A stretch of DNA of 36,369 nucleotides from Deltaproteobacteria bacterium (GTDB lineage Bacteria > Desulfobacterota > RBG-13-43-22). The stretch lies in assembly GCA_016219225.1 (NCBI GenBank), contig JACRBX010000159.1:1-36369 (forward strand), in the 5' to 3' direction. This document shows, piece after piece, positions 24,888 to 32,150 of the stretch. Made by a program: the position numbers and the translations under genes. How positions within the stretch are numbered: position 1 is the first letter of the stretch; every line of letters starts with the position of its first letter. The notes beneath the pieces were generated by a model, which saw only the letters and a program-made list of their open reading frames with translations, searched no databases and was not told where the DNA came from.

Positions 24888-24923
24888 AATTGATCTCCGT
24901 TTTGATTTACATTTTCTTAAAAA

Positions 24924-24958
24924 CCTGGATTCCCAATAAAGACGTTCGGGAATGACGG
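24924..24958. repeat. dRS3-like hairpin element, single copy
   Basis: CCTGGATTCCC, 13 nt, then GGGAATGACGG. ATTCCC/GGGAAT form the stem. It is a variant of the dispersed element at 27.85, 28.6 and 34.3 kb. It lies in the untranslated leader of the VOR operon, 37 nt before the delta-subunit start. Confidence 0.55.
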
Positions 24959-25081
24959 GAAAGGAGTGCTATCATGATAAATCAACTGCCCCATAGGAGC
25001 CACTTCTTCCGGGCAAGCATAGATCCTCCTTTTCTTCCGTGCCTGGGTTTCACCGAAGCAATGGCAGCGGCTTATTACGGG

Positions 25082-25097
25082 AGCAACTTCTATGCCA
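25082..25097 (-). promoter_or_regulatory. Sigma-54 promoter for the VOR-ilvD operon
   Basis: On the minus strand it reads TGGCATAGAAGTTGCT, against the consensus TGGCACG-N4-TTGCW. The -24 GG and -12 GC are exactly 10 nt apart. Transcription would start near 25071. The neighbouring gene upstream encodes a sigma-54 activator, which supports the call. Confidence 0.75.
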
Positions 25098-25205
25098 GTA
25101 TCATGGCCAGTTGGTTGAAGTCGAGGGCCAAGAATCGACTAAATGGATATCGTTTTCAATCCGATCTAAGGTGGGACTAGAGGACTAAATTGTTATAGAT
25201 TTTTT

Positions 25206-25240
25206 AATTCCGCATTCCGAAATCCAAAATCTGAAATTGG
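25206..25240. repeat. Intergenic heptad quasi-repeat (AATCCGA words)
   Basis: ATTCCGC, ATTCCGA, AATCCAA, AATCTGA, AATT: a 7-nt period with drift at each unit. It lies between the candidate activator site and the sigma-54 promoter. Confidence 0.55.
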
Positions 25241-25284
25241 AAAGAGTCAGAGGAAGGAAGGATGGGGATTCAGTCTGCAGAAAA

Positions 25285-25315
25285 TTGCATGATCCCTGCA
25301 CGATTCTGCATGCAA
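25285..25315. promoter_or_regulatory. Candidate upstream activator site (TTGCATG inverted repeat)
   Basis: TTGCATG and CATGCAA form a perfect 7-bp inverted repeat with 17 nt between them, inside a TGCA-rich stretch (25275-25327). It is about 190 nt upstream of the sigma-54 promoter, a usual distance for an enhancer-binding protein, and just beyond the end of the activator gene. Confidence 0.5.
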
Positions 25316-25348
25316 CAAAATGCAATCGAAAAGGTTTTGTTTAACGGT

Positions 25349-27091
25349 TCAGGATGATCCGATTTGATATTTTTCTAATTTATTATAGAGGTTCCTTATG
25401 GAAATGCCCAATTTTCTTGAACAATCAGTCTTATTGCCATTGGACTCGGCCAACATTCTCATAATGTGTTGTTTCTCTATCCCGGATAAAACCGATCTCA
25501 ACTCCTGCCTTAGTCCCTCGTCCTCCTTCGTCAGCGGTTGGCCCTGGTCATTCAAGGATTTTTCCGGAGACGGGCCGATTGGAAATTCCAGATTCGGAAG
25601 ATGTTCCCTCATGATGATTGAATCACTGAACTGCATCTTAATAATGCATTGAGCCAAAACATTTTCCAGTTCTCGAATATTGCCCTTCCACTCAACCCCT
25701 TCGAGAATCTCCATTGCCTTCGGCTCGATCAAGGTGATGTTGCGTCCGAACTGCTGATTCAATTTTCGGATGATGTGGCAGGCCAAGACCTCAATATCCC
25801 CTTTTCGATCACGAAGCGGCGGGATGTCAATAGGCATCACATTCAATCGGTAATAAAGGTCTTCCCGGAATCGGCCTTCTTTTACGGCCTTTTGCAAATC
25901 TTCATGCGTAGCGGCAATGATCCTGACATCGATGGAAACTGATTTTGACCCTCCAACGCGGACAATTTCTTTCTCTTGCAGAACACGCAACATTTTTGCC
26001 TGCACATTCATCGGTAGCTCACTGATTTCATCCAAAAAGATGGTCCCTTCGTTGGCTTCTTCAAACAGTCCCTTTTTCCCTCCACGCTTAGCGCCGGTAA
26101 AGGATCCTCCTTCATAACCAAACAGTTCGCTCTCAAATAGACTATCAACGATTGCCGCACAGTTTATGCGGATAAACTGGTGATTTTTTCGATTACTTTC
26201 GTTGTGAATGGCATGGGCAAACAGTTCCTTCCCGGTCCCCGATTCCCCTCTCAGTAAAACGGTAGCCGGTAGACGGGCGGCCCTTTTGGCCAAATTGATG
26301 GCGTTGAAAATCTGCCGGCTTTCACCCACTATGTCCTTAAAGGAGTATTTGGCCTCCAAAACCCGGATAATCCGTCTGGCCAAGGTCAGTTCTTCGGATA
26401 ATCTCAGTAATTCCGAAACATCGTGAATAATGCCCACACTTCCCTTTATGTCCCCATCCACCATAATCGGGGCGGCATTGACGATGACCTCCTTTCTCTG
26501 AGGTCCTACCTTGAGATGGGCCCCGATGACCGGTTGGCCCGTCTTCAGGACCTGCATATGCACGCTTTCCCCTTCCGATATATCGGCTTCAGCCGGTTTG
26601 CCGATGATATCGGTCCCGGCAAATCCGGTCAGGCGCGTGTAGGCCGGGTTAATAATAATCCCCACACCCTTTTCATCCACAACGGATACGGCGTCCTGAG
26701 AGGCGGCAATGACGGCCTCCAATAGACTGCGCATTTTTTTTAAGGAGGTGTTCTGGTCGGCCAGGGCGGCCGTTTCGGTAATGTCCCGAAAAAAGCAGAC
26801 CGCCCCGATGACTTTACCTTTACCATCGAAGACGGGTTTTCGGGTGGTCACAATCCGTATACCCTCCGAAATGAACTGCTCCTGGTTTACCTCGGCCATT
26901 CCGGTCTTCAGGACCAGATGAAGCCGGGAGTTCGGAATGGTATCGGCAGCCAGACGTCCGATGGCCTGATCCGGTGCAATTCCCATAATACGGCCGGCCG
27001 CCGTGTTGAAGTGGGAAATCGTGCCCTTACGATCGATGACCATAAACCCATCATCGATTGAGTTTATGATGGTATTCAGTAAGTGTTCCAT
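25349..27091 (-). CDS. Sigma-54-dependent transcriptional activator, PAS-PAS-AAA+-Fis
   Basis: 580 residues from ATG 27091; a TTG at 27112 is possible and neither start has a clear ribosome site. Two PAS domains span roughly residues 5-112 (ending VCFFRDITET) and 120-228. The AAA+ domain has Walker A GESGTGKE (282-289), the sigma-54 loop GSFTGA (329-334, where the usual form is GAFTGA) and Walker B GTIFLDE (349-355). A Fis-type helix-turn-helix at the C-terminus reads NKTDCSRKLGISIRNLYNKL. There is no receiver domain, so the PAS domains probably sense a small molecule directly. It lies immediately upstream of a sigma-54 promoter driving the VOR-ilvD genes, its probable target. Confidence 0.93.
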   Translation of the reverse strand: MEHLLNTIINSIDDGFMVIDRKGTISHFNTAAGRIMGIAPDQAIGRLAADTIPNSRLHLVLKTGMAEVNQEQFISEGIRIVTTRKPVFDGKGKVIGAVCFFRDITETAALADQNTSLKKMRSLLEAVIAASQDAVSVVDEKGVGIIINPAYTRLTGFAGTDIIGKPAEADISEGESVHMQVLKTGQPVIGAHLKVGPQRKEVIVNAAPIMVDGDIKGSVGIIHDVSELLRLSEELTLARRIIRVLEAKYSFKDIVGESRQIFNAINLAKRAARLPATVLLRGESGTGKELFAHAIHNESNRKNHQFIRINCAAIVDSLFESELFGYEGGSFTGAKRGGKKGLFEEANEGTIFLDEISELPMNVQAKMLRVLQEKEIVRVGGSKSVSIDVRIIAATHEDLQKAVKEGRFREDLYYRLNVMPIDIPPLRDRKGDIEVLACHIIRKLNQQFGRNITLIEPKAMEILEGVEWKGNIRELENVLAQCIIKMQFSDSIIMREHLPNLEFPIGPSPEKSLNDQGQPLTKEDEGLRQELRSVLSGIEKQHIMRMLAESNGNKTDCSRKLGISIRNLYNKLEKYQIGSS

Positions 27092-27104
27092 CAATACGAA
27101 AATA

Positions 27105-27136
27105 CGGTTCAAGGTTCAGGGTTCAAGGCTCAAGGG
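27105..27136. repeat. Intergenic heptad quasi-repeat (GGTTCAA words)
   Basis: GGTTCAA, GGTTCAG, GGTTCAA, GGCTCAA, GG: a clean 7-nt period just upstream of the activator gene. It takes the place where a ribosome site and promoter would be expected. Confidence 0.65.
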
Positions 27137-27217
27137 CCGGGAAAAACCATTTCCAGGCCTCGCGGTGCCCTCTTGGACATGAAGGCTTAGTGTCTCCTCC
27201 CGAATAAAAGGAAATGG

Positions 27218-27679
27218 TCATTCTCTTCCTGTTGGTTTAGGTCGCCATTCTTTACCCGCCGTCCACCCTTCGGAAGCGAAAACAATGGCATCATACTTCG
27301 GCATGTAAGGTTTTATGTCCAAAAGAGGCGTCTTGTCCAGCATATCAACCCCTTCAACGACCAGGGTATTTCCCTCCCGCCGTATCAGCCTGACCACCGA
27401 CAACCCTAGGCCGTTTGGCCGACACGGATGTCTTGAAGCATAGATGCCATGTGGGGTGTCATCCAGAAAGGTGGGGCGCACCAGTTCAATTCCGCCCGAA
27501 CGATCAAAGAAATACAGCAGATAGAGGTGGGAAAAGGTTTCAATGTCCTTCAAGCCGGCCTCAAACTCTCTAAACACCTCGACCTGTCCAAGGGCATTAG
27601 AGGCATAGGACGGTTGGATAGGGCATTCCTCTTTCGTGGTATAAGGCGTTTGTATGGTGCCAATTGGTTCTATGGTCAT
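27218..27679 (-). CDS. trmO: tRNA (N6-threonylcarbamoyladenosine37-N6)-methyltransferase TrmO
   Basis: 153 residues from ATG 27679; a GTG at 27703 would add eight. Family motifs are IGTIQTPYTTKEECPIQP, RHPCRPNGLGLSVVRL and LLDIKPYMPKYD, which build the S-adenosylmethionine-binding beta-barrel of the TsaA/YaeB family. It methylates t6A37 in certain tRNAs. A damaged second copy lies at 20105-20339. Its place at the end of the mutase/MaoC gene group seems unrelated to tRNA, but small TsaA-like genes are often seen in such clusters. An alternative small-molecule methylase role is possible. Confidence 0.88.
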   Translation of the reverse strand: MTIEPIGTIQTPYTTKEECPIQPSYASNALGQVEVFREFEAGLKDIETFSHLYLLYFFDRSGGIELVRPTFLDDTPHGIYASRHPCRPNGLGLSVVRLIRREGNTLVVEGVDMLDKTPLLDIKPYMPKYDAIVFASEGWTAGKEWRPKPTGRE

Positions 27680-27849
27680 CTGATTTCCAATAAATTCGGA
27701 CACAGATTTTCGCCGATACCCGTAGAAAATTATTCTTTATATTCAAAATCCTGGTGATCTACACGATCGGCCTTCTGCCGATCCGAGTTCATCTGCGTCC
27801 AAAATGCAAATTCCTATATTATTAAATTTTTTTAATTGGTTACGCCTGG

Positions 27850-27879
27850 CCTGGATTCCCGCCTGCGCGGGAATGACGG
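27850..27879. repeat. dRS3-like hairpin element, single copy
   Basis: ATTCCC, 8 nt, GGGAAT (27855-27874) with flanks CCTGG and GACGG. The inner 8 nt GCCTGCGC lengthen the stem. It is identical in its core to the copy at 28611-28638. Confidence 0.7.
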
Positions 27880-27953
27880 ATTTTTACAAGATCATCAATA
27901 ATAGCTTAACAAATATTTTGCAACAACTAAATTATAAGGTTTTTAATAATAAA

Positions 27954-27972
27954 CTCCCGGTTCTGCCGGGGG
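27954..27972 (-). terminator. Probable Rho-independent terminator after the maoC-like gene
   Basis: On the minus strand CCCCCGG-CAGAA-CCGGGAG forms a 7-bp stem (one G-U pair) followed by TTTATTATT. It is about 75 nt beyond the stop codon at 28047. Confidence 0.5.
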
Positions 27973-28046
27973 TCGTTAAACCCAATTCCTGATTTAATTT
28001 TAGTTGATAAGTGCTCGGGCTTGCAGAATTTGGAGGATCTATGGGC

Positions 28047-28475
28047 CTATTTCCCGGAGGCCTTGGTTGGGCTGGCGACAGCCTCTCCATCCAGAACCAG
28101 GGTTCCATCCTGGTTGGTACAAGAAGTTCTTAAACGGACCCGATTTTTTTCAAGCATAATCTCAAGGACTTCGGCCCGGGCCGTGATGGAATCACCGATA
28201 CGCACCGGGGCCAGAAAGTTCAATTCCTGGCTGATATAGATGCCTCCGGGGCCGGGCAGTTGGCAGCCCAGAACGGCCGAGATAAACCCTGCCAACAACA
28301 TGCCATGGGCTATCCTGGTTTTGAAAAAAGTTTTTCCCGCATAGACCTCGTTGATGTGGGCCGGATTAAAATCACCGGTCACCCCGGCAAACAAATAGAT
28401 ATCCGATTCGGAAACAGTTTTGGTAAATTCCGCCACATCCCCTATTTTTATCTCATTAATCGTTTTTCCCTTCAT
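28047..28475 (-). CDS. MaoC-family (R)-specific enoyl-CoA hydratase
   Basis: 142 residues from ATG 28475 (AAGGAG 8 nt upstream); the frame open to 28511 adds residues without a ribosome site. The hydratase-2 motif is SESDIYLFAGVTGDFNPAHI with catalytic D35 and H40, equivalent to D31/H36 of PhaJ. RIAHGMLLAGFISAVLG follows. It hydrates 2-enoyl-CoA to the (R)-3-hydroxyacyl-CoA, or removes water in reverse. It lies downstream of the mutase genes, so it may act on the mutase substrate or product. A crotonase giving the S isomer is encoded elsewhere in the window. Confidence 0.92.
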   Translation of the reverse strand: MKGKTINEIKIGDVAEFTKTVSESDIYLFAGVTGDFNPAHINEVYAGKTFFKTRIAHGMLLAGFISAVLGCQLPGPGGIYISQELNFLAPVRIGDSITARAEVLEIMLEKNRVRLRTSCTNQDGTLVLDGEAVASPTKASGK

Positions 28476-28556
28476 CTTGAATTCTCCTTCCTTTTTGACG
28501 CAGTCAGCCATCAGCTTTTAGATTTCAGCAAGATCATTTATCTGAACGTCCCTTTT

Positions 28557-28638
28557 CGTCATTCCCGTGAAAACGGGAATCCAGTGCTTTTATAATTAGT
28601 TAGGTATGGCCTGGATTCCCGCCTGCGCGGGAATGACG
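28557..28638. repeat. Inverted pair of dRS3-like hairpins
   Basis: The left element (28557-28583) has ATTCCCGT-GAAA-ACGGGAAT flanked by CGTC and CCAG. The right element (28611-28638) has CTGGATTCCC, GCCTGCGC, GGGAATGACG. The two face each other, so the whole 82 nt can also fold as one long hairpin. It sits between the mutase small subunit and maoC-like genes. Confidence 0.7.
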
Positions 28639-28734
28639 AGTTTTTACATAGGCTCATCCTTAATGGGGTGCCTAAACCCTGATCGTTGACTGCTGAAAGC
28701 TCTATCCGGAAATATTGATTTACCGGATAAGAAT

Positions 28735-29133
28735 CTAATTCACAGAAACATTCTGCGTGATAAACCCGACGATTTCCTCTTTGGTGGCACTGGGGCCGAA
28801 GATACCGCTGAATCCGATTTCTTTTAGTTTGGGAATGTGTTGGGGAGGGAAAATCCCGCCCATCATAAATATCACATCCTCCCTCATGTTAAATTCTTTA
28901 GCCTTATCAACCAAATCCTTGCCGAAAATCAGTTCGGCTCCACACAAAATGCTGATGCCGATGGCATCCACATCCTCCTGAATAGCCGTCCTGGCAACCT
29001 GGTCGGGTAGAGAGTTACTGATATAGATGACCTCCATCCCGGCATTTCGCAACATATTGGCCACGGTAATAATGCCCCGGGAATGATTTTCCAGACTCGG
29101 TTGTGACAGCAGCACTCTGATCTTTTTTTCCAT
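28735..29133 (-). CDS. B12-binding small subunit of acyl-CoA mutase
   Basis: 132 residues forming only the cobalamin-binding Rossmann domain of the methylmalonyl-CoA mutase family. The B12 motif normally D-x-H-x-x-G appears as E15-N-H17-S-R-G20, so the axial histidine is kept and the aspartate is replaced by glutamate. The second motif ISILCGAE and the MMGGIFPPQ glycines also contact the nucleotide tail. It should pair with the large subunit encoded just upstream, as in split isobutyryl-CoA and 2-hydroxyisobutyryl-CoA mutases. AAGGAG precedes the ATG. A 219-nt gap with heptad arrays separates the two genes. Confidence 0.92.
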   Translation of the reverse strand: MEKKIRVLLSQPSLENHSRGIITVANMLRNAGMEVIYISNSLPDQVARTAIQEDVDAIGISILCGAELIFGKDLVDKAKEFNMREDVIFMMGGIFPPQHIPKLKEIGFSGIFGPSATKEEIVGFITQNVSVN

Positions 29134-29156
29134 AAACAGTCTCCTTCAATGTCATT

Positions 29157-29342
29157 AGGTGCAAGGTACAGGGTAAAGGGGTCGGGGGTCAGGGGTCAGG
29201 GGCCGGAGTTGAGAGTACAGGGTTTTGTAACTTGAAACTTGCATCTTGAAACTTTTTTTCCATATACGCCTTCATGCCCAGGTAGGGCACCACGAAGCAT
29301 GAAAATGGTTTACTCCGAACTCCGAACTCTAAACTCCGAACT
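29157..29342. repeat. Intergenic heptad quasi-repeats (GGGGTCA, AACTTGA and CCGAACT words)
   Basis: Three arrays: 29157-29205 (GGGGTCG, GGGGTCA, GGGGTCA), 29227-29253 (AACTTGA, AACTTGC, ATCTTGA) and 29312-29342 (CCGAACT repeats). Between the last two lies a dispersed core with TTCATGCC and CCACGAAGCATGAAAATG (29272-29308). They fill the gap between the mutase subunit genes. Confidence 0.65.
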
Positions 29343-29352
29343 TATTTTCGCA

Positions 29353-31107
29353 CTAAACAATCAAACCCGATCGCCACGGCCCGAAGCCCTCGACAATGGC
29401 CCGGCGCATTTCCCCTTTGGTGGCATTGGACCGGGCGGCCTCCAGGGTGTGATAAGTCACATTCTCGCCCTTTTCACAGGCCTCTTTCAGGTTTCTAAGG
29501 CACCGGACAACCTGGTTGTTATCCCTTTCCCTCCTGATCCGGTCCAGTTTGGCCTTCATCTTTTCCTCCAGACCTTCCGGATAATCCGGTACCCTGATAT
29601 CAGGCAGTTTTACATCCGAGGTCCGGTAGTAATTTCGGCCGACTATTGTTATCTCTCCTTTTTCGATCATATCCTGCTCGTTATGGATGAATTCAGAAAC
29701 CTTTTTTTGCAGCCAGCCCCTTTCTACACATTTGGACAGGCCGCCCATCTTTTCTATCTCTTCGATTTCATCCAGAATGGCCTTTTCAACCTGATTGGTC
29801 AGGGTTTCCAGGTAAAAAGAACCCCCCAAAGGATCCACCACCTGGGTCACGGCGGTTTCCGCTTCGATAATCTGCTGGGTCCTCAAAGAGAGCAGGGAAG
29901 ATTCTTCCGTAGGAACGGAATAGGCTTCATCATAGGAATCCACATGGAGCGACTGGGCCCCGCCCAGGATAGCCGCCAGGGCATGATAGGAGGCCCGGAT
30001 GACATTATTCATCGGTTCCTCCCGCATCAGGGAAATACCTGAGGTCTGCACATGGCAGCGCATCCACATGGACCTTGGATTTTGGGCATTAAACCGGTAT
30101 TTCATAATACGATACCATAACCTTCTCACCGCCCGGAGCCTGGCCACCTCCTCAAAAAAATCATTGGCCGGGGCCCAGAAAAAAGCTACCCTTTCGGCCA
30201 CCCAGTCCACCTCATGCCCCCTTCGGATTATCTCTTCAAAGCTTTCAATGGCATTGGATAAGGCCACGGCCATTTCCGTGATGCCCGAGCTACCGAACTC
30301 CCGCAAATTGTAACCGTTCAAGGTGACATAATTCCAGCGGGGTACATTTTGCCGGATAAATTCGATATTATCGCATTGCAGTTTGAAAGTAGCTTTGGGC
30401 GAGATGAACTCCGGTCCGTTACGGACCACGCTCTCCATAATAAAATCATTCTGCACACTGCCTTCCAGTTTGTCCCAGGGGATGCCTCTCCTTTCGGCCA
30501 TGACCAGGTACATGGGAAAAATGATGGCCGTATTCCTTGGAAAGTGGGTCACAATGGAAGCGCTTATCTTATCAATGGGGATGTCTTTAAATATTTCTTC
30601 CATATCCGCGACACAATCGACCGGAACCCCCACTACGCCCACATGTCCTCTGGCCTCGGGCTCATCCGAATCAAACATTTGAACCGTGGGCAGGTCCAGG
30701 GCCAAATTCATACCGGTAGCCCCGTGATCCAAAAGCATTTTAATCCGCTTATTGACGTACTCCGGGGAACCGGCCCCGGACAACTGACGCCGGGTAAAGG
30801 CCCGGCCCCGGTACATATTGGCATGAATTCCCCGGGTAAAAGGCTCCGAGCCGGGATACCCCAGGTCTTCCAGATAATCCGAATCCTTGACATCCGAAGG
30901 ACCGTAAAAAAGATTCCTGGGGATCTTCGACCCCAAAATGGTCTGGGGGGTTACCTCCCAGTTTTTCTTATCCGCTTCGCGGACCTTGGTTTCCCTCCAA
31001 TCCCCGATGGTATCATCGATTCTCTGAAGCGCCTCGGGATTATAAAGCGGCGTCCATCGGGCGTCCTTTATTTTTTCCCCTAATATTTCCTTGGTTGTTT
31101 TATCCAT
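29353..31107 (-). CDS. Adenosylcobalamin-dependent acyl-CoA mutase, large subunit, atypical active site
   Basis: 584 residues of the methylmalonyl-CoA mutase catalytic barrel without the B12 domain. Family segments present: RGIHANMYRGRAFTRRQ, SVQNDFIMESVVRN, QTSGISL, GGAQSLHVDSYDEA and DPLGGSFYLE. Aligned by eye to Propionibacterium MutB, Tyr89 is L109 (RQL in place of RQY), Arg207 is kept as R229, and His244 is N267 (NGYNLRE in place of SGYHMQE). Isobutyryl-CoA mutase has Phe and 2-hydroxyisobutyryl-CoA mutase Ile at the first site, so the substrate here is probably different or new. A strong GGGAGG precedes the ATG. It lies between the B12 subunit and benzoyl-CoA-reductase-like genes. Confidence 0.9.
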   Translation of the reverse strand: MDKTTKEILGEKIKDARWTPLYNPEALQRIDDTIGDWRETKVREADKKNWEVTPQTILGSKIPRNLFYGPSDVKDSDYLEDLGYPGSEPFTRGIHANMYRGRAFTRRQLSGAGSPEYVNKRIKMLLDHGATGMNLALDLPTVQMFDSDEPEARGHVGVVGVPVDCVADMEEIFKDIPIDKISASIVTHFPRNTAIIFPMYLVMAERRGIPWDKLEGSVQNDFIMESVVRNGPEFISPKATFKLQCDNIEFIRQNVPRWNYVTLNGYNLREFGSSGITEMAVALSNAIESFEEIIRRGHEVDWVAERVAFFWAPANDFFEEVARLRAVRRLWYRIMKYRFNAQNPRSMWMRCHVQTSGISLMREEPMNNVIRASYHALAAILGGAQSLHVDSYDEAYSVPTEESSLLSLRTQQIIEAETAVTQVVDPLGGSFYLETLTNQVEKAILDEIEEIEKMGGLSKCVERGWLQKKVSEFIHNEQDMIEKGEITIVGRNYYRTSDVKLPDIRVPDYPEGLEEKMKAKLDRIRRERDNNQVVRCLRNLKEACEKGENVTYHTLEAARSNATKGEMRRAIVEGFGPWRSGLIV

Positions 31108-31213
31108 GATTAAACCTCCCTTTAGTTCGAAAATAACGTTCGTCGTTCAATATTTTCATGCTTCATGATCTTCGTGGTAAGCGAGTATGAAAGTTTAATA
31201 GGCAACTGTAGGT

Positions 31214-32005
31214 CTATCTAACCCCCACTTCCTTCCAGCAGCCTTCTCTTGCCAAAAGGGCCGCCCCGAGGGCACCAACGATCTGGGGCTCTTCCGGTAT
31301 GAATAGTTTAAAGCCCACTTTTTTTTCTATCAGGCTCACAATAGCCGGATTCTTGGCAATCCCACCCGTGACGACCAAATCCTTTTCGATTCCCACCTGG
31401 CGCATAAGGCCATAGACCCTTTCGGCCACGGCTTCATGCAACCCCGCCACTACGTCTTCCTTTTGACCCCCGCCCTTGATTAACGAAATCACCTCCGACT
31501 TGGCAAATACCACACATCGAGAATTGATTCGAATCTCATTTCGAGATTGGAAGGGCAAACGGCAGAAACGTTCCAAAGGAAGTTTCAGCAATTCCGCCAT
31601 GATTTCCAAAAATCTTCCCGTCCCGGCCGCGCATTTGTCGTTCATGGCAAAGTCAACGGGATTTCCTCTTTCCTCCACACGAATAACTTTACAATCCTGA
31701 CCGCCCATATCGAGCACCGTCCGGACGGACGGGAATAACCATTTTGCCCCTTTGGCATGACAGGTGATTTCGGTAATAATTTTATTGGCAAAAGGGACCA
31801 TAATCCTTCCATATCCGGTGGCAACCAGATAATCGATATCCTTTACGGAGAAACTCTGATCTTTCAATGCCTGCCGCATACCTTCTTCGGCGGTTTGAGC
31901 ACTTTCCGGACCGGTGGAGATAATAGCCGTAGACAGGATTCGGTCATCCCTCAAGACGGCCACCCCGGTGGTCCTGGAGCCGATATCAATGCCGGATACG
32001 ATCAT
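31214..32005 (-). CDS. BcrA/BadF/HgdC-family ATPase, BzdP-like subunit
   Basis: 263 residues of the acetate-kinase/Hsp70 fold. ATP motifs are GIDIGSRTTGVAV at the N-terminus, VLDMGGQDCKVI (98-108) and VVTGGIAKNPA. C125 (NDKCAAGTGRF) and C164 (NSRCVVFAKSEV) are the cysteines that hold the bridging [4Fe-4S] cluster between two such subunits. In class I benzoyl-CoA reductases this dimer couples ATP hydrolysis to electron transfer; in 2-hydroxyacyl-CoA dehydratases it is the activase. No clear ribosome site is seen at ATG 32005, whose upstream DNA is a heptad repeat. It pairs with the next gene upstream. Confidence 0.88.
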   Translation of the reverse strand: MIVSGIDIGSRTTGVAVLRDDRILSTAIISTGPESAQTAEEGMRQALKDQSFSVKDIDYLVATGYGRIMVPFANKIITEITCHAKGAKWLFPSVRTVLDMGGQDCKVIRVEERGNPVDFAMNDKCAAGTGRFLEIMAELLKLPLERFCRLPFQSRNEIRINSRCVVFAKSEVISLIKGGGQKEDVVAGLHEAVAERVYGLMRQVGIEKDLVVTGGIAKNPAIVSLIEKKVGFKLFIPEEPQIVGALGAALLAREGCWKEVGVR

Positions 32006-32148
32006 ACGAATGCGGATTTCGGAATGCGGATTTCGGATTTTAAAAACCCTTTTTTCATGATCTATAATGCCTCCTCGGGAATGAGGGTCGATAGAAGATT
32101 TTTATGCTTCCACTGACCCCCGATCCCCACTCCCGACCCCTGAAGTGG
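32006..32148. repeat. Intergenic heptad quasi-repeats (GGATTTC and CCCCGAC words)
   Basis: 32006-32042 reads GGAATGC/GGATTTC in alternation. 32111-32148 reads CTGACCC, CCGATCC, CCACTCC, CGACCCC and is bounded by CCACT and AGTGG. Both have a 7-nt period and fill most of the gap between the two ATPase genes. Confidence 0.65.
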
Positions 32149-32150
32149 AC

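Larger units (their letters stand above)
24888..25348. other. 461-nt regulatory region of the VOR-ilvD operon
   Basis: No gene is likely. In order of transcription it contains a TGCA-rich inverted repeat (25285-25315), a heptad array (25206-25240), the sigma-54 promoter (25082-25097) and a hairpin element (24924-24958) in the leader. The sigma-54 activator gene ends at its right edge. Confidence 0.6.
27680..28046. other. 367-nt gap between maoC-like and trmO genes
   Basis: No gene seen. It contains a probable terminator (27954-27972), a dRS3-like hairpin (27850-27879) and AT-rich DNA around 27815-27840 and 27890-27955 that could hold the trmO promoter. Confidence 0.5.

Noticed and set aside
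24974-25180. 68-residue plus-strand open frame with AAAGGAG before its ATG
   Set aside because: It overlies the sigma-54 promoter of the VOR operon on the other strand, resembles no family I recognise and would be the only plus-strand gene in the window.
27850-28638. dRS3-like hairpins as ends of an insertion sequence
   Set aside because: The DNA between copies holds ordinary genes with no transposase, and copies elsewhere are single or closely paired.
30349-31083. 244-residue plus-strand open frame opposite the mutase
   Set aside because: Antisense of a strongly conserved enzyme; no ribosome site and no protein family signature.
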